From: Vanilla planifolia
Lineage: Eukaryota; Streptophyta; Magnoliopsida; Asparagales; Orchidaceae
Direction: 5' to 3'
DNA length: 64,000 nt
NCBI GenBank assembly: GCA_023846275.1
Contig: CM043869.1
Span: 38,900,737 to 38,964,736, forward strand
The notes under the pieces are model-generated. The model did no database searches. It saw only the letters and a program-made list of their open reading frames with translations, and was not told the DNA's origin. Positions within the stretch are counted from its first letter, which is position 1. Every line of letters starts with the position of its first letter. Of this stretch, positions 47,851 through 60,400 are shown in pieces. Both the position numbers and the translations under genes were made by a program.

Positions 47851-50800
47851 TTTGTTATTCTCATATTTCAACTTCATTGCTATGATTCTAAAAATAAGGT
47901 ATATTGTTGATGACCCAAGGTAAAAATGCATCATGGGCATGTTATATTTTTTTGCATCAGTGTGCTTCGATTTGACACTGATAGTAAGAGCTAAAAAAAT
48001 AATTGAAAAGCAAGTCATAAAAGAGAATAAGAAGATTGAGAAGATCTCAATAGCTACACCAACTATGCAACTATTAAGCCTCAAAGCTTAAGTAGCTTTG
48101 TTAACCTAATTAATGTAAATGTTAATAAAAATGGTATTAACATCTCAGTTGTTTCTTCTAAAAGATTCAGAATATAATTTGCTAAACAAATATTGTTAAT
48201 AAGAACTCTAGATTATGTAGTAATTTAGGAATAATTGTTCTTTGTTTGATTAGTTGCATCTACTTTCTCTTATAATTTTTACTCAATTAAATCATTTGAA
48301 CTTCAAGTTGGGTTTGATAGAGTTGTAAAAAAAATGAGAAAACCATGATTAATGCTTGTTGAACTCTAAAATCTACTCAACCAATTTCTTTTTTTTTATA
48401 AAAATTCAATGTAAAAGCTTCATAGAAATTGCTATTAATTAGCTCTTTTAGCATATATGCTAGATCTTTAATTCCAAACAAATATACCTTAAAAGAATTT
48501 AAACTTACCTTATGATTGAATCGTTTCTCTTTTTTTCCCATTTATTTTTGTTGTTGATCCTTTTTTCTTTTAATTTTTTATTTTTTTCACCTTATTATTT
48601 GATCCTATTTTCTCTAAATGATATAAGACATGCTAATAAAGATGATAATTGATCTTATTATGTTGATCCTATTTATCTTTGATTTAGTTCATCATATTTT
48701 TATTTTATTATATATTAAAATAGATTATATATATATATATATATATAATTTTGATAAATTTATTCATTTTTAATATATTTTTTTATTATTTTTGTATATT
48801 TTTATTAATAAAAAATATCTTAATTTTTTTCTTTTTTACTTAGTCATTGATCTTCCTAATATCTTGACTTTTTTTTTTCTTGATCTTTAGCTTCAAGAGC
48901 ATCTCTCACCAAATGAATGGTTTTAGAAAACTATTTAAAAATTATCTTGCATTTTTTTAGGATTTGATTGAGAGATCTATCAACATGTCAAATAAAATGG
49001 ATAATTTTTAAGATCATGTTGTGTATATGACTAGACAATGCAACACACCATTAATGTATATACAAAAGTTCTACACAATTACATATAATATTGCTCATTG
49101 AAATATGACTATAACTCTTGTTTGAAGGTGGCAAAACAAATAATGGTGCAATATAATTTCTTTTAATGAGATTACAATTTGTTTATCATTAAAAGCATCT
49201 CAAATATTATAAAAAATTATGTCATTAAAAGTAAAAATGTTCCATACATTATATGTCCAACATGATAGCATTATATGCATGTTGATTTAGATCTGTAAAT
49301 GTACTAAGCACATTTTTTGCTATTATATTTCTATTATATTACATTGCTAATTTATTTTAATATTATATATTAGTAAAATTCAATTTTTTATACATTGTCC
49401 TTATATGTTTTGCAAATTTTGCATATAACATTAATTACTTATTCACAATGTCTAACCATGCCATATTCATTAAGTGATGGCTTTGCATCACTAATGTCCT
49501 TGTCAATGTTTACCCATGCTTGGCAAATAAACAAGGGATGGTCATCATAGGCAAGGATATAAATATTTTGTGTACTATTAGTTGTTAATATCTTTGATTT
49601 TTTAATTATATCTTAATTCATTAGAGGACAAAAATTATCACAAAAAAAACTATCGTTTTACTATTTATTTTTTACCAAAAAAAAATTCCTTTTGAACAAG
49701 ATATTTTAAAATTAATTTTCTTTTTTTTTTTTGCAATAAAAAATATATTTTTTTTTCAAAAAACTCCATTTTCATGCCAAATGTTGCGACAAACCCAAAA
49801 TGAATTAAAAACCCAATTGTTGTGGGGCCCAAGGAAAATAAACTAAGGGAAAAAAAGGATTAGTCGGTGGGTGTCATTATGATTCGATTAAACTAATGAT
49901 ATGTCAGTTCAACGCAATAACGACACTTAATCTTTTTAAGGCTATTTTATTTTTATATGAATTAAAAAAACTAAAATTCATTTCATTAGAAATATTTTTG
50001 TGAAAAAAAAAATTTAATGATCAATTAAGGAGAGACGGCATCATTGGTGTTGGACGGTGGCCACGTCACGTTAGTCATCATTTAAAAAACGTGTTAGGGT
50101 TATGTTTGGTTAACTCGTTTAAAAAGTCGTTTGTTAGATATTCTATTTATAAATTCATATGGAATGAATTTCTTATATATTGGCATGGTATTTAAAAGTC
50201 TTTGTAAAAAAAAAAAAGGAACACTTTTTAAAAAGATATTAATTTAAATTTGGATTTTTTTTTATTTTTGAGTTATTAGAGTACAATTATGTCTTTAAAT
50301 TAATGAAGTTGCATTTGATAAGATTAAAGAAAATGTTGACAATAGTGTTATTTTCAAAACATATTATAAAATCATGTTATATTATTTTCTAAAACAAATA
50401 TAACCTTTCTATTAATTTGTTTTGATAAAAGTTTACATTTGTGTGGATATAGAAAAAAAAAATGTTGTTTTGAACATAATTGATTTGAGCTTTAGGGAAT
50501 TGAGTGATTGGATTGGCATTTGGTTTGTTTTAATTTTTTTTATAGTATTTTCTACATTTCAAAATTATTTATAATTTTTTATGTTTTTAGTTTGGGTCAA
50601 TATTGATTGTTTATTTAATTTCTTAATATTATGTTTCTTAAATTTATGTTTATCTAAATGTTTTGTGTGAAACATTATAATATTTAATAATACTATTTTA
50701 AAACATTATCAAATTGATGTTATAATTTTAGGTTATTTAATTAGAAAATCAAATTTGATGGCTTAATAGGTTTTGGATGATTTTGATGTTGATTTCAACT

Positions 50801-53500
50801 TTAGTTTGAACTAAGTTTTTAATAAATTTAACTTATTTTTGATGATTTTAAAATCATTTTATAAAATAATAATTTTTGATAATTGAAATTAATTATTCCT
50901 TCGAACTCAAGTTGATTGTGTCAACTTGTAGTTCAATCTATTGTCAACCATCACATAGTAAACTTTATCACCAATGATTTACTTAATAATAAAATTCATA
51001 AGTTGAGAAGTATAAGTTTGTTTTTATATTTGCTCATCACTTCTACTAATTTTAAAGTATTCTAATTTTTTTTCCTTTGCTCTAGAACTCCTCATATGTC
51101 TTTTAAATCTTGAAGAAAAGCTCACACTTTTCTTAACTTCATTGACTTGATGTGTTCTTTAATCCATTCCTTAATTATAAGAGAAATCTCATTAGCAAAG
51201 TGCAACATCTCTAATAATAATATATAGAAGATGTTGGTTTAGTTATACAACATCTTCACTCATTTGTTTGACCAAACATTCTTTCTTAATCATTGCCAAC
51301 CACTTAAAAATGTTGTCATTCAAAACCTAAAGTGTTAATTTTATGTGTTTGATGTAATAGAGTCATTCTCTATCACTTTATTTGTGCTAAAAAAATAATA
51401 CAATAAAAAAGCTAGATAAATAATAATAAACCTCTAGTGAGCACCATTTATCCACCTAACAAGATGACACATCACTTAAAATATTAAAGAGACAAGTACC
51501 ATAATAAAAAAAATTAAGATGATCAATACTTATTTATGTGATTGATAGCATGCTAATATAAAGAGAAGTATACCATTTAATATAATTAAAAAAGTTGAGT
51601 GAACATCACTTGTTGGTATGATCAAATAGTAGATTACTAAAAAAAATGAAATGACAAATAATATAATTAAAAATTTGATCAATGCAAATTTTTTATAATT
51701 TTTTCTTAATATCAAGAAATCTATGTAGTAGAAATTTCATGATAGTTATAAAAATGATGTCATCACTTTTCTGGTACCTTAAGACATTAATAAACAAATA
51801 ATTTTGATCATTTTTGAATAAATTTAACTCCAAATTTAAGTATCCAACCTAATTACACAATGATTATGATCAAAATCATATCTAAATAAATCAAATTGAA
51901 GTTTCAATCTAAAGGTCAATACCAAACTAATGATAAAATCTTCTAGTGAATTATTTTTAAGCAAATTATATAATAATGAATTAATGTGAAACATTAGTAT
52001 GCAATAAACTTGATTGAAAAATATATTTGAAAATAGTTTTAAACTTTTCTAAAACTCTTTTCAAATTAAGTTTTACATGTTAAAATGTTATTGGAAAGTA
52101 GTCATATAGTTACTTTTAGATATATTGTATTATGTAATTGTCAAAATAAAATATTAACATAATTATTTAAAAATTATAAAAATATAATTGTCAAATTTGA
52201 TCAAAGTGATGGTCCCAACAAAGCCAACCATGTGCAAGTCATTCAAAGCACACCCAAAAAAGCTAAATGAATTTATGATGTTTGACCAAACTTACATATT
52301 AATGACTTACCTATCTCATAGAAACAACGAAAAGAGAACCATATAAATTTTGTGCTAAATTTGTATTCCCACTTGTCTGCCCTATCTTCTCTTGTCTTCA
52401 TTAATGGGAGGAGGACCAATAATTAAAAAGATCTCTTGCCCACATAAAAGGCACTCCAATGGTGGGGAAGAAGTTAAGACATGAATTAGAGACACACAAC
52501 CAACCACCCATGTCATCTGCACCATATCTTGGGAGATGACAAACTTGATCACAATAATAAAAAATACAATAAAATAAATAAAAATATTGACTTTTGTTTA
52601 ATTGTAGTTGATATTAATGGCTAAGATATAATAGATATAAAAAGATAATTTTTTTTATTTTTAAAAATAAGATAAAATAAAGATGTGTATGTGTGTGTGT
52701 GTGTATATATATATGTATATTACTTATCGATAGATATCATGTGAGAAATACCTTTTTGTAGTCAAAATATTGTTTTATTTTAAGGAGTATATTCAAATAT
52801 TATTTAATAAAATTTAGATAAAATGATTAAAACTTAAAAAAAATAAGCATCTTTAATTTTATTTTTAATTGTAAAATTTGATAATTTATCCTATTGTAAC
52901 TTTTATTAATATTTAAAATATTAAAATATCCCTTTTATTAAGATTTATCTCTTGAAAAAACTTATATATCTTTTTTGGCATGAGTCACATATGTTAGGCC
53001 AAGTGGTACAATGTTTATAAACAAAAACAACCATGATGTCTTGAGTGTTCATGTGGCATGTGAGTTTTTGAATTACTTATTATTTTATTTATCATGTAGT
53101 GTCATGTATTTGTGGATACACATAAAACTTGGGTGTACAATTTTCATATTATGAGCTAAAGGTAAATTGTAATAAGCTTATCTAAGTGTTGTATAACTGG
53201 TTTAAGTTTGTGATTATGGTATGCTTAAGATGTTGTTAGATGAGGATATAGTGATAAAGATGAGATTAGAACATACACAAAAAAATATAGAAATGTTTGA
53301 TAGTTATAATAATATGTGTTGAAAGAAATAAAATAGATATATAAATTTAAAATTATTTTTTTTAAAAGATTAAGCCAAAAATATAATAATTATAAAAGAT
53401 AAATGAGTTATTTTGTTGGAAATGCATGGTTACTTGGAAAAAGGTTAGCTCTTATTTATCTTTTACGAGTTAATCATATCTTATGTATAATTATTTTTAA
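47851..53500. other. AT-rich intergenic DNA
   Basis: No gene recognised on either strand. Contains AT and GT/AT microsatellites (about 48728-48748 and 52687-52712). The 49790-50110 stretch is somewhat less AT-rich and unassigned. Short open frames such as 51530-51715 are low-complexity and not supported. Confidence 0.55.
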
Positions 53501-53567
53501 AATATCGCCCAGCCTTGCGCTCTTAAGGAAGTTTGTGCTGCTGTCGCTTTACAAACGAAATTATCAT

Positions 53568-54167
53568 ATGGAAGCCGAAGAAATCTACGATACGGCCGGA
53601 GACAAGACCCTCAGGAGGAATCCGCCCTTGATCAACCTCCGGCGATTCGTGCCTTCGGATTCCGACATCGATGCCCTAATCGCCCTCTCCGCCGACGATC
53701 ACGTCAACCGCTTCCTCCGCCGCGGCCCCTTTGCTTGCCGCGACGACGCCCACCGTTTCCTCCACGCCTACGTGCTCCCCCACCCCTGGTACCGTGCCAT
53801 CTGCCTCTCCGGCGCAGGCGTCGTGGGATCCATCTTCCTCCGCCCGTCGAGCCTCGCGGGACGCGGCGAGCTCCTGAGATCGGCTTCGCTGGGGTACCGC
53901 GTGGCAGGCGAATTCTGGGGCCGGGGAATCGCGACGGAGGCGGTGAGGATGGCGACCGCGGCGGCGTTCGAGGAGTGGCCGGAATTGGAGAGGGTGGAAG
54001 CGATTGTCGACTTGGAGAATCCCGCCTCGCAGAGGGTATTAGAGAAGGCGGGGTTCACGAGAGAGGCGGTGCTCAGGAGGTATTTGATACTGAAGGGTGA
54101 GGTCAGGGACGTAGTGATGACAAGCTTCGTCTCCTCCGATCGAGCTTCTGGGAGTTCGAAAGGATAA
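53568..54167 (+). CDS. GNAT-family N-acetyltransferase (RimJ/RimL-like), single exon
   Basis: A 199-residue intronless frame. The start at 53568 is preferred over the open in-frame ATG at 53403 because the upstream 55 codons are AT-rich with no family match, and the composition turns GC-rich just before it. Residues 21-70 (LINLRRFVPSDSDIDAL) fit the N-terminal part of Acetyltransf_3 proteins. Residues 108-124 contain LGYRVAGEFWGRGIATEA, the acetyl-CoA-binding loop. Residues 147-163 contain VDLENPASQRVLEKAGF, the second hallmark. It would transfer an acetyl group from acetyl-CoA to an amine; the substrate is unknown. GC content is far above its surroundings, and AATAAA plus a poly(A) run follow, suggesting a retrocopy. 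The frame is intact. Confidence 0.88.
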   Translation: MEAEEIYDTAGDKTLRRNPPLINLRRFVPSDSDIDALIALSADDHVNRFLRRGPFACRDDAHRFLHAYVLPHPWYRAICLSGAGVVGSIFLRPSSLAGRGELLRSASLGYRVAGEFWGRGIATEAVRMATAAAFEEWPELERVEAIVDLENPASQRVLEKAGFTREAVLRRYLILKGEVRDVVMTSFVSSDRASGSSKG

Positions 54168-54248
54168 CTTCGCTCCGACGTTCCCACCTTGTGGGCTCCT
54201 AGTGCTTGCAAGCTGTTTATTGTTTGCTTTTCGCTTGGCTCTACGCAG

Positions 54249-54279
54249 AATAAAATATACCTTCGAAAAAAAAAAAAAA
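54249..54279 (+). terminator. Poly(A) signal followed by a 14-A run after the GNAT gene
   Basis: AATAAA at 54249-54254, then eleven bases later an uninterrupted run of A at 54266-54279. The spacing is what a genomically fixed mRNA tail would show. Confidence 0.6.
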
Positions 54280-54921
54280 TAGAAGACCTATTTTTTTTAT
54301 TTTTTAATAAAACAAAAAAATCAAATTGTTTATTAATTATTTATGAACCAAAACAACAGTTGGAAGCACATGATAAGCTTAAATAACAAAACATTTGAGT
54401 AAAACTACACAATAACCACCTGATGCCTATTTTTATTTGGCAAAAACTATATATTGACCAGTTTACACTCAAAACAACTAAAGATAAATCCATATGACAT
54501 TACCATATTAATAAAAATTAAAAATACTAAATTCAATTTCTATATTTATTGCATTTTTTACCTTTTCTTTCAACTGTATATGTTCATTTTATTTGTAATA
54601 TCACAATAATAGTTCATCAAATTTCTATACATTCAAACCTTAATTCTCAATTTATCAGCATCATTAAGTTCTAACTAAAGTGAAAACAATCAATGCCTTC
54701 ATCTCTTATAGTTATTATATTTCAATCTCTTACAAATAAACACATTGAATAGAAATTACACAAAACTGCAAAACAAATCAAATTCAAAACCTCACCTGTT
54801 CTCTCTCGTATTTGAGCAACAGTAATGTAATGATGCAATCAATGAGGCACATACAAAATTTTTTTAAAATAAAGCTGATAACAATTTATAAGAGAATTTG
54901 CTCTCTGCATCGTTTTATATG
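54280..54921. other. Spacer between GNAT and the 3' end of MON2
   Basis: AT-rich. It should include the 3' untranslated region of MON2 (- strand) next to 54921. No other feature seen. Confidence 0.5.
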
Positions 54922-57900
54922 TCAGTGTGTCGATTTGCAAAGGCCCAGCTCCTCGGCAACAAGTCTAAGAAGCACTTGAACTAGCTCTCTTATTCTTGAC
55001 TCCCTGCAATTGTGTACAGAGACAATTTGAAGAGGAAACTAGGGTTTGAATCTGGAAGATTGAACAGATTGTTCATTACTGGGTAAATTATAACTCAAGT
55101 TAGGGCTAATAGTTACATAAGCAACTATGTAGTACATTCAGGTAATTTTGCTTAGCATAAGAATAACTATAAGTATTTTTTTTTAAAAAGCACAGAAATA
55201 AAGCAAACTCAACTTATTTATTTACGTCAAAACAAAAATCAAACGCTAAGTTTCAATTGAGTCACTTAGATTTTGCTCAAGTGACCGTAATGCATTTCCT
55301 GTGGATTGGTTATGCATAACCAACAATTGGTGTTCTATAGAAATTGTTGAAGTATATCATATATCACCTGATTGAGTTAGTCAATAGTTTTGTGGAAGGG
55401 TATTGAAAATTATGGATAAAACTCATTTGGAGATAGGCTTATCAAATACAAATGAGAAAAAGATTAATATTATATTGATAGTTAATCATAATCTTAGAAT
55501 ATACAATTAAGTAGTCCTTGATAATATACTTAAATTTTTTATGAGTGCCAATCGAATAAGATATTGGGCCTACCATGTGCTCCTGATTAATTTTACTAAT
55601 CAAGTAGCAGCAAAGCTAGGGTTAGCTCAAATCAAGTGACTAATATGCTCTATATATTCTTTTTACTAATCCCTAATATGATTGAGCAGTGTCAAAAAGG
55701 ACCAAGTGATTTCGAGTGTTTGAATTGGTTAACTTTTAGAGTGTTTGATAATTAATGTGGCCATAAGCTCCAATAGCATTCCTTATGCTTAGTTTGTGTG
55801 CTTGATGTAGACCTATTATGGATTGGTTACCCTTGTTGAAGAAATTAGTGTCCCTATAACAATTGATTGAGCAATCTTTTTGACACCCATGACATTGAAT
55901 GTAAGACAATATGTCAAAAATGAGGATTATTATATAACATGAATGAGACTTTCTCTTAAGAAGGAAAGAACTTAAAACAATAATAGTATTACTAGTATAT
56001 AGGAAGTTGAATATAATGATCATAGTTTTTGTATATTATAAAGTGATATCAATACAAGATCTTAAATATTTCAATTAATGTGTATACATTTAATAGTGCA
56101 TTGTGTCAAATTATTGGCTCACAATGAAATTGATTCCCCTAACATATGCAAGTTATCATTTTCTCATTTAAATTTATTGATCATTCTCAATTTCACATGC
56201 TTTCTCGAGTATTTATTACATCCCATCATCAATACAACTCAAAGGCACTTAACCCTGTGTTTTGTGGGGGTAAACTCAAGATAATTTACCTGAGTTTATC
56301 CCGCCATACATAACTCTTAGCTTAATTTCTACCTAAGTTTTATAATATTTTCTTCCTATTTCCCCTTACAAACCCCATTAATCCCATTAATCCTGAGAAT
56401 TCTTTATCCTATGGGAGAGGATGAGATAAGATTACTTTATAGGCCTTTAGTAAGCTGTTTACCTTAAAACACTTCCTCAGGAAAGTGCATACATTAAAAC
56501 ACATCCTATGGTTTTCAACACAAGGAATAGCATGCTTGGCCTGATTCCAGAACACTTAGATATACTTATAATTGGATGAAAAATGAAACAAGTGAGATAC
56601 ACACCTTGAAGTCACTAGCTCAGAAAATGAAGGAAACAGAACCAACAAATGCGAACGGCAGACAGGACTGTTGCTATTCTCTAATTTTACTTTCAGATTA
56701 ATAGGCAAATTGAGAATAGATGATGTCTCGGAATGAATAACCATGCGAATGAGCTCTTGCAGAACATAAATTGTTTCATTTGTTCTAGCAGCAGGCAATG
56801 GATGCTCCCCTGCAGTAACATGATAAACAGTGAAATATATAAATAGGAATCCATAAAGGCATCTTAAGAAATTTAAATGAGAAAATTTTTTTGACCAGTA
56901 CAAGGACAAAAATATACAAAACATTTTCCATTTCCTATAGTTCCTTTGTTAGAAATCGACAGAAGTAAAAAATAACCTCAAACCTACTCATAGTGCTAAA
57001 CGAGAAACCTACCTCAAGTTCAATTTAACATTTGCAGCAAGGAAATGGAAAATAATGTGGTCAAAGCTAGTTTATTAAAAAAATAAGGTAAAATAATTGA
57101 AGAACTGTTATGCTTGATATGAAGTACCTAGCTTATTTTCATCAATTAAAATCTGCTTCAGTAGGAATTCACATCTCTTGATTAGAATATCAATTGAAAC
57201 ATTGCTAATGGTCAATCTTGCAGGAGTCCAATCATCTTCGGTAGAGAAACTGATGACCGCAAGGCACAGAAAATTAGTGAAATGCAAAGAAAGAAATAGA
57301 CCAAAACAATAAAAGAAAAACAGATCACCCTACCAATGTGATGACCCTTGGCTTTTTGATAGTAAAGAATGACAAAAATTAAGATAACCAAATAGCGACA
57401 AACAAAGCAGATAAAAAGAAAGATGTAAATCACATAAATATAGATGAGCAAATCAAGGAGTTTTTACAGTTTCAGGGGCATGTTCGAAGTTCTCAGTGTT
57501 ACAGAATACTGCAGATAAATTAACATGCAGGTCTACCATTATAGAATTGCTATATCAAATTATATGCATACTTTGAAAGGAATGATTTTACCAATAAAGC
57601 TTGTGAACATAGACTGACATATAATTGCATAGCAGAATTACCTGCACAAGGAAAACAAAATCTGCAAGCATCTCAAGGAGAATCTACTGCAGTGGGAAGG
57701 TATAAGTTCAAGAGACTCTACAGGAAGAAAGCCAGTTCGAGAAGCACAGTGGTCTAGAGCTGAAACTAGACGTTGTAAAATCTGTTAGAGAGAAATGCCA
57801 AAGAACGTTAATGCACATTTGTTGATTGCCCTGTTCAGGAAAGACAACAAAATGGTATTAAACGATAGGTAGTGGCTACCTCAACCGGAGCCTCTATATT

Positions 57901-59624
57901 CCCCTTAAGAATCTTATCAGTCAACACATTCAGGACATTCATGTCAATCAACTCATCAGCCTTGAATGCTTCCACTTTGCCATCAGAAGAGAGAGCACGC
58001 CCACAGGAACCAACCAAAAATATTTCATATACATCTGCAATTTCTTTCCATAGACGAGCTCTGGCCTGCCTATAAATGTGGGGATCCATTTTCTTCTCAA
58101 TATCAGCATGTATTAAATCAACAATAAGAAGTCGATTGAAGCCTTCAACAGCTACTCTCCAAAGTGAGCCTCCAGGATTGTCTCTTCTTGTATTCATACA
58201 CCTGAATGCAACTAGAATTGATTAATCAAGCAAAATTAAATGTGATTATGTAAACATTGACTTCCAGGAACAAACATTCATCCTGGATGAATAATAGAAA
58301 AAAATATTTAAACTTAATGCTACAGGGGTCAGACCATGTCCTTCACACAACTATTTCTTGTTTAACCTTCGCAAAAATAAACATATATAGCACAAACTAC
58401 TGAGTTTTCATCTGTAATGATTTCTTTTCAAATCTAAACATTTGACTTAAGATCACTAAAAGTCTCATACACCATGACCAGAAAAGATTAACTAGTACAC
58501 CAACGAGTTTGTGATCAGTAACTTTGTGTTGCAGATAACAGCAAAACTAATGCATAAACCAGTATTACACAGCACTAAAATTTACCCAAAGAGCTCCTAA
58601 ACTCGAGAATTTAACAACCAAAAATTGCATGGCACATACAGTGGAAAAAAAGAAATGGAAAGCCTACCTTCCAAGTCCTTGTATCATCTCAGGAAAAACA
58701 TTACATCTTTCGGCTCCTGGAGCCTCTAGAAAGAGTTCTATGATAACAGGTATAAGCTTTTCCATGAACAGATGGTTCCAGTTGCATACAATGTTCTCAC
58801 CAGGGTTGGCTTCATCACAAGGAAGAGAGGGAGGTTCAACAGTCATAGTTGCAGAAACAAAATCATCCGTAATACTGCCATCTGAGTAAATTTGACTTTC
58901 TGTCATCGTGTTGTCATCTTTTTTGCTTTCAAAAGTGGACGATTCAATTGCGGCATTATCCTGTGTTGGCTTTACGTTGAAAATTTGTTGATCTTTCATC
59001 CTGTGTGAAGCCGCTCCAGAACCCAGAAGATAGAATAAGAGGTCCTGGAGAAATACAGACCATAATGAAGAAAGCTGCTCAGCAGGACGTAGGAGAGGTA
59101 GAATCTCCAAAATAGTACGCTGCAATGGTTGGAGAATTCCCTGTTTGTGAAGTGTAGAAAGATGAATAGCGAAAATAAAAATTTTAAAATGAACAAAATG
59201 GTTGATTTGATTAATTATAGCATGCTCCAGAGCAACAACATGATCCACGCATGAACGAATACAACAATTAAGGACAAAATGTAAACAGTGTCTTGAGTTC
59301 TTACAATTTCCTTGTGAATGTCAGCGGCAGTCTTAGAGATTTTAACAGCCAAATGCATAGCGATTAGCAACTGCCAATACATGTCAGTATTGAACAAGCT
59401 CTGTGCTTGAACATACAAATCTCCTGAGATATGTTGTAAAATAGGGTATCAAATAAACGAGAAGGGAAATATAGTACAGAAAAGAGTACGGGGACCTTAC
59501 CAAGGCCATGCAAAATCTCTTGTTTCACTTTTATAGCGGAGCTGGTTCTGACGTCTGGTGACCTTTCTAGTGCAAGCTCATACACATCAAGCATGGTTTT
59601 TATGTAAGGTAGTGACAAATTTCC
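54922..59624 (-). CDS. MON2: MON2 homologue (Golgi/endosome trafficking), last eight exons
   Basis: On the - strand: 59624-59501, 59423-59305, 59140-58668, 58201-57880, 57781-57642, 57249-57128, 56809-56605 and 55003-54922 (stop TGA). All borders are GT/AG and phases agree, giving the C-terminal 528 residues. The sequence follows plant MON2: SLPYIKTMLDVYELAL, KVKQEILHGLG, LQRTILEILPLLRPAEQLSS, RRDNPGGSLWRVAVEGFNRL, WKEIADVYEIFLVGSCGRA, HCASRTGFLPVE, IYVLQELIRMVIHS, HLLVLFPSFSELVTSR and, at the end, ELVQVLLRLVAEEL. MON2 is a large Sec7/BIG-related protein without a GEF domain that regulates Golgi-to-endosome traffic with flippase/SNX partners. The 5' two-thirds of the gene lies beyond the LINE, probably past the window end. 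No break was seen. Confidence 0.9.
55200..56350 (-). mobile_element. Ty1/copia fossil in a MON2 intron
   Basis: Inside the 1.6 kb intron between the last two MON2 exons. A stretch at about 56020-55736 on the - strand resembles the copia GAG-pre-integrase segment (ending in a GHINYQTL-type motif). It is broken, short and old, and LTRs were not identified. It lies in the same orientation as MON2. Confidence 0.4.
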
Positions 59625-60400
59625 CTAAATCAGGAAAATTACAACCACATAAATATACCTAAGAGGGAAAAAGTGACAAATTTTCCTGCAGAAGCTAGCT
59701 ACATTTATAAATATGCATGCCCAAGTTAATATACAAGACTTTGAACAAGCATAGATAATAAATAAATAAATGCACAAAACCCTGCACCACCCTGCCCACT
59801 CCAAGCAATCCTCATGTATTAACTTGTATAAAAAGAAGTAGGGTAATACTGCTTATACTTATTTGGGAAGGTGCATCAATTATGGGATTATTGGGAAAAA
59901 GGAAGGAAATACTTTCAATTCACTCCGACTGATAGAACGTTCTATTCTGAAGGGTTCTACTGCATAATACCTATACATTTATCCAATTCGCTGCAAATTG
60001 AAATATTATGTTCAAAACAGAAAATGACAATTTGGGATAACATGAATATTAATACTAATTTACACTCCTATGTATGCCACAAGAAGCTTAATCCCCTAAT
60101 TCAATGTAATAGTCTCTTGGATGACCGATGCACTCAGCAATTAGATAATCCAAATTTCTAACAAAGATCATCCCAACACATTTTAAGTCGCAATAAAAAT
60201 TGTATTGAATCTTCAAAAACTTAGACAAGGCTACAGGTGTATTCTTGTGAGAAGTAGAAAATGTTTTTACGATTGGTAAGTACAGAGATATATTTGATAA
60301 ACTTTTGATTGGTGTGCTAGAGCAAGGAGCAATGGACTCATCATTACTTCAATGTATTGCCAGTTGTGAATGTTCCCATGAATCACATGCTCTAATTCAG
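59625..60400 (-). other. MON2 intron sequence
   Basis: Upstream of the 59624 acceptor. No MON2 exon was recognised. AT-rich, with the LINE beginning somewhere between here and about 60.8 kb. Confidence 0.45.

Noticed and set aside
56078-56284. Small open frame in the last MON2 intron
   Set aside because: It is within decayed copia sequence and has no start context or conservation.
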